From contig NC_092675.1 in the NCBI RefSeq assembly GCF_964355755.1, positions 627,001 to 687,000 of the forward strand: DNA of 60,000 bases, read 5' to 3'. Made by a program: the position numbers and the translations under genes. This DNA comes from Antedon mediterranea. Lineage: Eukaryota; Echinodermata; Crinoidea; Comatulida; Antedonidae. The notes under the pieces were generated by a model. The model saw nothing but the letters and a program-made list of their open reading frames with translations. It searched no databases and was not told the DNA's origin. This document shows, piece after piece, positions 1 to 9,722 of the stretch; within the stretch, counting starts at the first letter, position 1, and each line of letters starts with the position of its first letter.

Positions 1-96
1 GCAGAATCTTGGAAATTAATAACGATATGGACGATTATAGGCATACAGGTAATGGTAGGGATACGATAAGGGTAAGGGCACGCAGACCTACCAACT
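1..96. other. flank 5' of the 28S fragment, possibly ITS2-derived
   Basis: This stretch lies immediately upstream of the point where 28S rRNA similarity starts. In an intact rDNA unit it would be the 3' end of ITS2. It carries purine-rich GGTAGGGATACGATAAGGG-like sequence, but ITS2 is too variable to recognise here. The call is positional only. Confidence 0.2.
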
Positions 97-331
97 CGAC
101 CTCAGATTGGGCGAGAAGACGTGCTGAATTTAAGCAATTTAAAATTACTAAGCAAAGGAAAAGAATTACTAGCAATGATTCCCTCAGTAGCGGCGAGTGA
201 AGCGTGATCAGCCCAGTGCCGAATCCCCGTGCCTGAACGGTACGCGGGAAATGTGGCGTAAGAAAGCCCGCGCGTGTTATCGGGCTTTATTTCCTTCTGA
301 GCGAGGCCTCCCGTAGAGGGTGTCAGGCCCC
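97..331 (+). pseudogene. 28S rRNA 5'-end (D1 region) pseudogene fragment
   Basis: The segment starts with CGACCTCAGATTGGGCGAG, continues with GCTGAATTTAAGCA, GGAAAAGAA, CCCTCAGTAGCGGCGAGTGA and CAGCCCAGTGCCGAATCCCC, then GGGAAATGTGGCGTA and CCCGTAGAGGGTGTCAGGCC. This is the order found at the start of animal 28S rRNA. It differs from the conserved sequence at positions that are normally invariant: GTGCTGAA for CCGCTGAA, GCAAAGGAA for GCGGAGGAA, and an insertion in the AAGCATATTACTAAGC segment, which reads AAGCAATTTAAAATTACTAAGC. Many changes are C-to-T or G-to-A. Similarity stops abruptly after base 331, where A+T-rich DNA begins. I read it as a dispersed, non-functional fragment. A 63-codon open frame over 9-200 is a by-product of this rRNA-like sequence. 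Confidence 0.9.
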
Positions 332-950
332 AAAATTAATCAATAAATGATAACGACAAAAAAAAATAATGTCACAAATAATGGCGATATAATGTTCAGT
401 TTAACTATATGTATACATGTGCCACACTTCTCAATCACAATCTCAATGGGACGAAAGACTGGGCACTTCGTCAAAAGTATGAAGGCTAATCTAGTTCATG
501 ATATAAAGAAAAAAACACATGAAATATTCGGCACTGAACAGATGGACTAACAAGTGCTGATATCTCTGATTACGAACCGGTGTACGATTCATTTGAACAG
601 GAACTCAATGCACATACCGATGTTAAATATTAATCAGAATATCTCAAAATACAGTTGAACAGTTGATGGGCGTTGAAATCGAATCCGGTTCTCATATATC
701 GAGATTGATAGAAAAATAATTCCGTGTGTTGTAAACAAATTGTATTTGTAAGGGGAACTTACAACATTAAAATGGTTAGCTCTTCACAAGGTTGATGATA
801 CCAACAACAAATGTAAGATAATTAACTTACTTAAGATAATTCATATTTTTGTTTAACGGTTTTCACGGTGAAGAATACGGTAATTACATGTATATATTTT
901 CTGATAAGCATTCAACAATATACAGAAAGTCAGTTTGACAGGAAAAATTA
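332..950. other. non-coding, no recognisable feature
   Basis: A+T-rich sequence downstream of the 28S fragment. I see no coding-like frame, repeat array or RNA gene. Confidence 0.5.
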
Positions 951-954
951 CATA

Positions 955-1760
955 TTCTTGTTTGGACGACGAAACCAGCTGCCGCAAAGAAGTACAGACG
1001 CTGGAACATCAGTGTCATTCGACATAATCACTTTTGTAGGTTCCTTGCTAAAGAACAACCCTAAACATTACAGTCACGTATTATAATTTATAATATAATA
1101 CAAATCCACATAGATCACGTTCTGTAGGTTCGTTTGGACGACGATACTCCATCCAACCTCAATGATCGACATTTAGAGGAGGTAATAGGCCTACACAATT
1201 CCCCACGACAATGATCATGAGGAGTAATAACCTCCTATTGCCGCACGACAGTTTGTCACGTAGATTCGTTTGGACAACGTGACCCCAACCTTTGAATCGA
1301 CAGATGGAGTAGCCTACACATTTCTCGACAAGTATCACGTATTGTAGATTCCTTTGGACGACGGACCCAAAGGGCAGTCACAAGTCAGATATATTGGAGG
1401 TTCCTTTGAACGATAACCTAACATTACGATAACAGTCACGAGAAACACATTTTCTCTTTGGCAAATATCACGTATTGTAGTTCATTGTCCAGACGAACCT
1501 ACATACCATAACACTTCCATATATGGACATGATGATGTCATATTTAGGTACATTTTTGTCATACTAGTTTGGTAGTATAGACAGAAAGAACACTAAGGAC
1601 CAACAATCATTGGCCTAAACAAAGAAAATATGAACGATAAACCCAAATTCTGAAAACCGACAGAAGTTACAGCCAACGCATGTCATCACAGCAATGCCGT
1701 TTGGACGACAAAATGTCGTAAAAGAACAGAATCCCGAAAAAGGTGGCTCTATTTGGACAA
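955..1760. repeat. degenerate interspersed TTTGGACGACG motif field
   Basis: The core TTTGGACGACG, or one- to two-base variants of it, recurs at about 961, 1133, 1269, 1350, 1409, 1697 and 1748. It is often preceded by a variant of TCACGTATTGTAGATTC. Spacing is irregular (roughly 50 to 290 bp), so this looks like an old, decayed tandem array or several copies of one short element. Confidence 0.5.
1511..1588 (+). mobile_element. partial MITE, family A (3' half)
   Basis: The segment has CCATATATGGACATGATGATGTCATA, followed by TTTTTGTCATACTAGTTTGGTAGTATAGACAGA. This matches the central and right-hand part of the family A elements at 33,425 and 52,250. The left terminal repeat is missing or too diverged to see. 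Confidence 0.55.
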
Positions 1761-4439
1761 CACGAATTTGAAAATGCATTTGTATAATAGTCCAGCCTAG
1801 TTCAACACGAGCAATACGATATACTTTAATTTAATAACTTGGAGAAATCTAGTTTTAGTATTAACAACTGGACACTGTGTGATATAATACCTAATCATTA
1901 GGCTTGATCAATAATTTGTCTGTCTGAATTTCTGTATATAAATATTATCTGTATACTATACATTTATCAATTTTATTTGAATACTCCTTGTTTCGTTGTT
2001 GGGTGTTGACTTTAAAAATGGATGGTACCGTAGTTTCAGGCACTTTATCCCGTATTTTTATGTTAAGTGTTTTTAGAGGGATAGCAGTCCTAATGTTTCA
2101 ATAAACCATTTAACATTTAAACCATTTTAACACAAAGTATACTTCTCGTTTAAAAGATACAAATCTATTCAATATAATATAATTTAATATTGGCATTTAA
2201 TATTTAGGCTATTATAACAGTTAAATATAGGCCTACATAATTCGCTAAGTGAAATTCTCCTTTATATTCGCCGAATTAATTTTTTTTTTAAAGATTCAAA
2301 AGTATTATAGGCCGCTTTTTAGATGATTTGAAATAAGGAAATGTCTTAGTTTATAACAGAGGATTCCTTACGGTAATTCTTATGTACTATAAATAACACA
2401 AACGCATTATTATACCGAGTTCAGAAAAGTATAATCACTAAATCGGTTCACATTAAGTGTATTGGAAAGTCGAATATGTACGGTTGTGAACGTCAACGAG
2501 GGAGAAACACCATTTGACAGACGCGCGCGCGCTCTTTTAACCATGATTAAAATCTACGTTCACACGCGGGGTCTGGATTCATATTGATCTTGATACAGAT
2601 GATTTTTTTTTCACCGCCAATATTAATATTATCATATATTCAGAGGTACGGCAGAGTGTTTCATGGTTGAAAAAAACATCTGTAGCGTATAATTAGGATT
2701 CCCTTATAATAGAATCAATAAGCATCTCTCCGCAATATAAAATGAATAAAACATTGAGTGCTTTTAAAAAAAGACTGAAAACGGAAATTATTACACAGTA
2801 CACGAAACATTGCATCTCCACATTGATACGTAAATATAACATAGGTATAAAATAAGGAATAAAGATAAAATATCATTGTTTATTTTAAAAATTAGTTCCT
2901 TTAAGTTCTGAAAGAATTGTAATAAGTATGAGAGTTGAAACTGTGTAACTCGGATACTTGTTTCCCGTCCCCATTTCTAAATATATTCAAAATGTATGAA
3001 TTCTCTCATTTTTCATTCTCGCTTATTGACATTAATTCAATTCATTTGATTAGCATAATCATTTACTGAAGATAATCCGCGTTCGCACGATATATCACTA
3101 TCCAAATTTGTTGTGCTGATATTATTCATTTTATTCGTCTGGTTGTTCATCAAGGACATCAGTGCTACTTGGTTTAAAAACACAAAGAGCTTAATAAGTA
3201 TTTATTTAATAGCTATAGTCAATAGATTCAACAATTTATAAACTTTTAAGGGCACCTAATATAAGTGGATTGAATGGGTTATAAAGAGTTAAAACAAGGT
3301 CGTAGTGATGCTGAGATTGAGCTTCTTATTTGCTCTCCGTAGGCTTAGGTTAATTAATTCAAAAAGTGATCCGGATTTTGTTCTTGAGTGCCATGGGCAC
3401 GTTGTATCCTATTTGAAGCAATTAGCAGGCATAATATTCTCTATTTACTTTTGGATTTCTAGCATAATGTGTATTTGTTTTCCGGGTAGATTGTGCTGTT
3501 GTATCTTGTTTGTTCACTTTAGAGGGCCAGGCCAGTGCAACTTATAGGCCTAGTACATCTACTCATACTCCAACATTAAATAAATGCATCTCCTTTCAAA
3601 GATTTTGAATGAAATCTTTCTTGTTACGCGAAGGAAAAATGAAAAAAAATTGAAATTCACCAAACGTTTTGTGCGTTGTCAACACACTTTCTCAAGGTTT
3701 TCACATTTCCTTCACGTAACAAAAAAAATTTCATTCAAAAAAAATACTCATATCCCTACTATACTTTTACTTCTAAACAATTAGGTAGGCCTAAACTCTC
3801 ATATCCAACACATAATTTGAAGAATGACAAAGGATGATTACATTGATGGACGATAAACAATAAAAATATATGAATAATGTAAAATATCACCGTATGAATT
3901 GTAGTTAAAATCCATTGCATTACATAAAAAGGGAGATCCTTTACCATGTTGATGTAGGCCTATACAAAGAAAAAACTCCATGTTATAATATTGCTTTTGG
4001 AATTGGATGTGTTGGATCTGTGTGAAATGAATTTTAATTTTTTTTGTTGAATGGCGTTTCTTGAATGCAAGCCTACTTTTAATTTTAGATTACTATAATG
4101 TCTACAAAGTAGTTAATTACTCTAGAAATTAAACAAGATACTTGACACAAATAAATATTCAATTGGATAAAATTAGTTTATTGTAACTAAATAATTCTTC
4201 GAGATCCGTTCACCCTGGAAAAACGACAACGCTATGTTGTCATACAATTACATGAAACAGTTGGTATATTCGCGTCACATGACATCTGTTTAACAGCATG
4301 TGCCGGACCACAGGCCTAGGTTTACATATTTGACGGGATTTGTACACATTATGATGGCCTAAAATATTATTATCTTTAAATTGCATTCTGTGAGTATGTA
4401 GGCACTTTCAGCACAAACTCTGCTTTTTGAAAATAGTGC
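1589..4439. other. non-coding A+T-rich stretch
   Basis: I see no gene. Open frames near 3,305-3,784 have no coding-like composition and no splice context. The only local oddity is an 11-nt alternating CG run at 2,522-2,532. Confidence 0.5.
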
Positions 4440-4545
4440 CTCCATCATTTTGTTCTTTCTGTATATTGTAAGAAATTATATTTATTTTTGTTAATGAAGG
4501 AAATAAATATTATTTTTTATTGGTTGATTGATTGATTTTGAGAAA
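4440..4545 (+). repeat. LINE 3'-end-like scrap with (TTGA)n tail
   Basis: A run ending AATAAATATTATTTTTTATTGG followed by three TTGA/TGAT units resembles the 3' tail of the CR1-group element ending at 35,403, which also ends in an AATAAA-like stretch and (ATTG)n. There is no coding sequence upstream. Assignment is weak. Confidence 0.3.
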
Positions 4546-4730
4546 TATAATACTGACAATTTAATAATGTATCTTAATATTCATTTGTCATCATCAACGC
4601 AATTTTCATCTTTTTAATTTCAATTAATTCTTTTTTAAATTGTGAACAACAACAAAATGAAGATTGACAATGAATAAAAAATACAATTGAAAAAGCAAAG
4701 TAATACAAATATTAAATAGTTCGAACAAAA

Positions 4731-4925
4731 AACTAACTGAAACGTGTAAGCTAGCTTTTAATGTTAAAAAACTAACTGAAACGTGTAAGCTAACTTTTAA
4801 TGTTAAGAAACTAACTGAAACGTGTAAGCTAGCTTTTAATGTTAAGAAACTAACTGAAACGTGTAAGCTAGCTTTTAATGTTAAGAAACTAACTGAAACG
4901 TGTAAGCTAGCTTTTAATGTTAAGA
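4731..4925. repeat. 39-bp minisatellite, five copies
   Basis: Units start at 4731, 4770, 4809, 4848 and 4887, each containing AACTAACTGAAACGTGTAAG and CTTTTAATGTTA. The copies differ by only one or two bases. Because 39 is a multiple of three, the minus strand reads as a 13-residue peptide repeated five times inside a 124-codon open frame (4624-4998). I regard that frame as a by-product of the array. Confidence 0.9.
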
Positions 4926-5021
4926 ATATTAAAGAAACATCCGAAAACAAAAATATATAAAAATGTTCTTTCTGATATATATATATATAAGCAAACACGT
5001 GTTTGTAAGTAGTTCATTATA

Positions 5022-5127
5022 TAATTTGGGACCACTAAAACAATAATGTGCTACATTAAGGTGAGTGTGAGTTGTAATTTGGGACCACTAAAACCAATAA
5101 TGTGCTACATTAAGGTGAGTGTGAGTT
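5022..5127. repeat. 53-bp direct duplication
   Basis: TAATTTGGGACCACTAAAAC, AATAATGTGCTACATTAAGG and TGAGTGTGAGTTGTAA occur twice, with starts at 5022 and 5075. The copies are identical apart from a one-base indel in the A/C run. It is a recent tandem duplication. Confidence 0.9.
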
Positions 5128-5639
5128 GTAAAGGTGTAAAGTGTTTTAACAGTGAAAATAAATGTCGAAGATCGGCAGAGACAAAAGTGCCTTGTAGTTT
5201 AGTATCGTAAATCGTTAGTTAGGTTAGCAAATATGAAAAGGCATGAGAAAGACGCTGTGCCTTGTTTGTTTTTGTAACTTCCCTATTTTATCGTCAACAT
5301 TGCCTATTATTTTTGTCTTAATTCCATCAACATCTTCTACTTTTTCCTCTTCTTTGCAATATCATCATCTTTTTCTTTCCCCTGCATTTCCAAATCCATT
5401 ATCTCTACTCGAATGATAATATACTGACTTTCTCTGACACACGTTAGGTTTATATATCGATGCAATTTCAATATCCAGTTGTCGACATTATGGTAAATGG
5501 GAAAACGTCGAAAGTTAATATTCTTGCTAAGAATTGTAAATGCATTAGGACAAAACTTGAAATAAATAATTAGAAAATGTACATTGATTTGAATATGAAG
5601 CTACGTTATAATTCTCTTAAACAATGTTGTGGAGATTAC

Positions 5640-5915
5640 TATTATAGTGGTCATTTACTGTCTTATTTGAAAATAGTGAACATTATTTTGCTTTTTCGAT
5701 GTAGTGGAAATTACTGTGTAGTGTCATACTGATGTTATCTTAATGTAATGGTATGTTACGGTATTATACCTACCGTTTATTTCAAAAGTGACAATACTGT
5801 TTTAATGTAGTTTCATTACTGTTATTTTTATATAGTTATGTCATTACTGTGTAATTTCAATGTACTGTAGATGACTATACTGTGTTATTTCAATGTAGTG
5901 ACATTAATGTTTTCT
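5640..5915. repeat. degenerate tandem array (TTTCAATGTAGTGxCATTACTGT)
   Basis: Variants of ATGTAGT, TTACTGT and TTATTTCAA alternate at roughly 30-50 bp through this stretch. Clear examples lie at about 5,695, 5,805, 5,855 and 5,890. The units are diverged, which suggests an old array. Confidence 0.5.
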
Positions 5916-6460
5916 AGTGGCCATGCATAATGCATACCGTACAATTTATTTCGCATAATTGTATTGTAAAACAAACGGTAAAATACCGAAGGGCATGGCT
6001 TTCATGTTCACATGTAACATACTGATAGTGTATCATATCAAATACTCTATTATTAAAACATAATATAAATCATCTCTTGGGATTCAATATTTAGAGACTT
6101 AATTAAGTAATCATCAGGAATAACGGTTACAGTTGAGTAGTATATCCTATTAAAGCGTGAAAATCAAACACAGGACAATATGAATATTTTACAGACTCTT
6201 AGATTCTTAACACAGATTCATGGTAGCATTTATCCTCTTCCCCTTGAATCGTGTATGAAATGGATGTGTACTTGTGTGACACCCAATCGCATGCTAATTA
6301 TATTATTAATACTATAATTAATTATAAAACAAAGTATATGAAATGCAGCGAAATGGACTCGAGAATTTAATTCAAGTAAATTTGACGGAAGTATTCTGTT
6401 ACATTTCAATCATTAATTTTGCTTGATTTGCTTGTTTTTTATATCATGAATAATTCCTGG
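5916..6460. other. non-coding, nothing recognised
   Basis: A+T-rich intergenic DNA without a recognisable element. Confidence 0.5.
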
Positions 6461-6461
6461 T

Positions 6462-6555
6462 ACAGTAGAACCTCTGTGAATGTGTTCCTTTAATATGGAA
6501 TGGCCGTAAAAATATATTTTTCCTGGTTAGTTTTACAGGAAAGTATCCCCTTAAT
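6462..6555 (+). repeat. ACAGTAGAAC dispersed repeat, copy 1
   Basis: TACAGTAGAACCTCTGTGAA, followed by TGTTCCTTTAATA and TATCCCCTTAA, resembles the segment at 52,431-52,570, where TACAGTAGAACTCCTGTTAA is followed by GTCCCCTTAATAAAGGG. The copy is short and diverged. Confidence 0.4.
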
Positions 6556-6625
6556 TCAATTCAATTCAATTTCTTTATTGCTACAAATGCCATCAAGGGC
6601 TAATATCCGCTTAAACATACTACAT
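6556..6625 (-). mobile_element. LINE or SINE 3' end, family D copy 1
   Basis: On the minus strand the sequence reads GGATATTAGCCCTTGATGGC, then AATAAAGAAATTGAATTGAATTG. This is a conserved 3' tail followed by a short (AATTG)n tail. The same CCCTTGATGGCAT sequence followed by TAATAAAATTTAATTGAATT occurs at 14,688-14,770. Only the 3' terminus is present, as expected for 5'-truncated non-LTR insertions. Confidence 0.6.
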
Positions 6626-7017
6626 CATACAAACATATACATAATATTTACATTAAAAAATTGTTGTTCACATTACTACTACTAATAATAATAGGGATGC
6701 CCTCTGAATAGGAGTGTCCAAAGAGGAGGGGAATTCTAGGCCTACTGATGCGTGTTCATTCAGTAGGTCTTTCACAATGGTATTTTGAAGACACTGTGAC
6801 ACTGTTGGGAATATTATTTGATACTTAGTGAAATTACACATCACAAATACTTTGCTTTAATGAATGAATGGTATTCCATTTGACATGACAACTTAATGTA
6901 TGAAATATAAGGCAATTGGTATAGAGCGATTATAGAACATCGCATCATAAGCACAGCATGCCAATAGCTAGGGAATTGCCGCTATTTATTATTGGTGTTA
7001 AGCATACCTTATTATGT
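6626..7017. other. intron side of the receptor gene
   Basis: This lies downstream (minus strand) of the receptor exon's splice donor, so it is intronic. I looked between here and base 1 on the minus strand for the TM7 exon (a DPW-type motif) and did not find it. Confidence 0.5.
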
Positions 7018-7023
7018 ACTTAC
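7018..7023 (-). other. splice donor GTAAGT of the receptor exon
   Basis: On the minus strand the coding sequence reads ATA GGG and then GTAAGTAC. A perfect 5' splice signal follows immediately after a complete codon, so the intron appears to be phase 0. Reading through it hits a stop three codons later. Prostanoid receptor genes characteristically carry an intron at the end of TM6, which is where this one falls. Confidence 0.85.
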
Positions 7024-7905
7024 CCCTATTGGCAGAAAACACATCACAAATGCTCCCGCTAACAAATCGAATTGTACAAGCATCCAGACTTCAAACTTTC
7101 TTTCCAGTTGAATTTTAAGTCTCACTTTTCCTGTTACATCTTTTTCGTCAACTGGATAAGGACGGCGTTGGGGTGGTTTGAGCCTAAAATGGATCAAAAC
7201 TAAAGTGCATAACGAAGCACACCCACCGACAAGTCCTACCACACCGATGATCATAGACGCCGCGACACAAGCGTATAATTTAGCTACAGTTTCCTCATTT
7301 CTCCAGTTTAAGAAACACCATGTATTTGGATACATCAATTGTACCCCTCCAAATCCCATCAAAGGTAGCATCGCTCCAAATCCTGACATAATCCACAATA
7401 ATCCAATGGTCCAAGGGGCTTTACGACGCTCCATTTTATATGCATGTGTAATCGGTCGACAAATCGACAAAAATCGTTCCATAGATATAGTTCCTGTTAT
7501 GTAACTGCAAGCTAATCCAAAAGATAACATTGAAAAACCATGAAATTTACAAGTTGCGGTTGCTCCTTTCCAATTCAATCCCGCTTCAAAAGCCATGAGC
7601 ATCAGGGGATACGAAGTAACATATCCAAGTATGTTTGTCCAAAACAGGCCTAGAAAAAGTCGATAAAACATAAATCTCCTGTATATTTTGTCGCTGGTAT
7701 GATATAAACAGATTGCGATAATATTGCCCGTCACCCCCAGAGTGCACATCAAAATAGGGGTACGGACTTTGACGCTAGGCTGCAATGCAACCATTTCAGT
7801 CATATTAATATTCGAATCTCGGTTCATATTGTTGAATATATTAAAGCTAGCTCCCTCCTCGTCAAACGGCGGCCTATGTATGCTGTCAGGTAGTGCTGTC
7901 GTCAT
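7024..7905 (-). CDS. prostaglandin E receptor, EP4-like GPCR; exon with N-terminus to TM6
   Basis: This is a class A G-protein-coupled receptor of the prostanoid family, partial: 294 codons of one exon. The N-terminus (residues 1-47) has an N-glycosylation sequon, NMT at 34-36. TM1 is about 49-68 with the GN motif at 60-61. TM2 (about 79-104) contains TNILGY, matching the family's TDLLGT. Cys119 before TM3 and Cys197 can form the usual disulphide. TM3 ends with MERFLSICRP (142-151), the prostanoid E-R-F/Y/C form of DRY. The second extracellular loop has YPNTWCFLNW (192-201), the prostanoid signature and closest to EP4. TM5 is about 209-233 and TM6 about 272-290. The start at 7905 has an in-frame TAG four codons upstream. 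The ligand-binding arginine of TM7 would lie in the missing exon. By homology it binds PGE2 and signals through Gs at the plasma membrane. Subtype EP4 rather than EP2, DP or IP is likely but not certain. Confidence 0.88.
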
Positions 7906-9204
7906 CGCTATATCCTATATTCAGCCTATATCGATACAAAGGTTATCCGCTAGCGGTCATTTATTAGGAAAGAACGGTTTACGGACAAGGTAAATATTCT
8001 GCAAAATTAAAACAAAATAATGTTAATGTTTGCATAACATGACTTGATATGTGTTATTGATTGTATCGCATATTTATGACTTATAAGTAGTAATACTATT
8101 ATATGTGAATTGAACAGAGTCATCGTACGTAATATTGGCAGGACTATTAATATTACGCGGCAAATTAATTTTGTTCGGATTTTTTGTTTGACGTAACGAC
8201 ATAATGGTTATTATTGTTAATTATAAGTAGTTAGTATTTATTTGAAATCATTAGTTAAGATTCTTAATAATTAAACAATAATTAAAAACAAAACTGTGGA
8301 AAATTAGTGCATATGCTTACGATATACTTTAATGTACTTTAATGTGAGCCAGTATCCATCTCGCATATAACGGATTTTAATGTTTTGGTTTTTTATTTTG
8401 TTTGAATTGAATATATATTGAACTGAAAAATGAATAGTATTAGAACGATAGTAACATAATAATAGCAATTAACAATATTTATTTTCAATTTTTATATTTA
8501 TATAAAAAGTTTATATTCGTAAAATAATATTGTAATGAAATTTAGATACATTAATACGTTTATTCTCATATTTTCATAGCGGTCGTATAATAAAATTAAT
8601 ATTAATTATCAATATTCCAATCAACAATGTCTTTTTTGAATAAATTAACTATTATGGTAATATCAGCCATGAAACAAGATACAATGAAGCCTGCAGCGAA
8701 GGTTAACCCCATATATAGTGTCGATATAATCATTGTAATTCTATAACAAATCACTATCATTAATGACTTCAAATCGTTTCTACCCTCAGGGGAGAAAGTT
8801 TCTTGTCAGGTTTTATGAATGCAATATTCTCTTTTTTGTTGTAACATAGTAATTTGACAATTATAATCTTCTCTACTGGGAGTCATCTTACCACACAGAA
8901 CCATTATTTTCATAGAATCCTAAGAAAAATATATTGTTTAAATATTACAATTTATTATATAACATAAATATAATTTAAATGTCACCAGTTCAGTTAATTA
9001 AAGGTCATGTACCAAAACCAATTTGATGCCATATTTTTTGTTTTAAATTGCAATGTTTTGGCAAATTTAACAATCACCCGTCAGACTTGCAGCCTTCTAA
9101 TAAACCCGAAATAATGTTCTTCAGATGGAATTATTATGATTGCGATACATGTTACATATCAATGATTTATTGTGTTTCAAACAGTAGGAGTAATATTCAT
9201 ATAA
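7906..9204. other. region 5' of the receptor exon, non-coding
   Basis: This is upstream of the receptor start codon (minus strand) and may hold its 5' UTR and promoter. I could not pick a TATA box, initiator or upstream exon with confidence. The rest is A+T-rich and unremarkable. Confidence 0.4.
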
Positions 9205-9722
9205 TGTTAGAAACAGAGCTATTGTAGATTAACCAGAACTAGCTTAATCAGTGTTAGTTTAACCAGTGTTAGTTTAACTAGTGTTAGTTTAACCAGTGTA
9301 GTTTAAGCAGTGTTAGTTTAACCAGAGCTAGATTAATTATTATAGCTAGATTAACCAGTGTTAGATTAGTAGATTAGCCAGTGTTAGTTTAACCAAAACA
9401 GATAAATCAGAGCTAGATTAACCAAAGAGCTAGATTAACCAAAGAGCTAGATTAACCAAAGAGCTATAGATTAACCAGTGTTAGTTTAACCAGAACAGAT
9501 AAATCAGAGCTAGATTAACCAAAGAGCTATAGATTAACCAGTGTTAGTTTAACCAGAACAGATAAATCAGAGCTAGATTAACCAAAGAGCTAGATTAACC
9601 AAAGAGCTAGATTAACCAAAGAGCTTTAGATTAACCAGTGCTAGATTAACCAAAGAGCTATATATTATAACCAGTGTTAGTTTAACCAGAACAGATAAAT
9701 CAGAGTTAGATTAACCAAAGCT
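9205..9722. repeat. mosaic minisatellite of 15- and 17-bp units
   Basis: Two related units alternate: CCAGTGTTAGTTTAA (15 bp) and CCAAAGAGCTAGATTAA (17 bp), with intermediate forms such as CAGAACAGATAAATCAGAGC. Both share GNTAGNTTAACCA. Larger blocks combining three or four units recur at about 9,410, 9,495 and 9,560, so there is a higher-order structure. Confidence 0.85.

Noticed and set aside
9-200. 63-codon plus-strand open frame
   Set aside because: It overlaps the 28S-like segment and its flank; the conserved signal is rRNA, not protein.
9222-9320. TTAACC-rich array as interstitial telomere repeats
   Set aside because: The unit is GTTAGTTTAACCA-like with 15- to 17-bp periodicity, not TTAGGG/CCCTAA.
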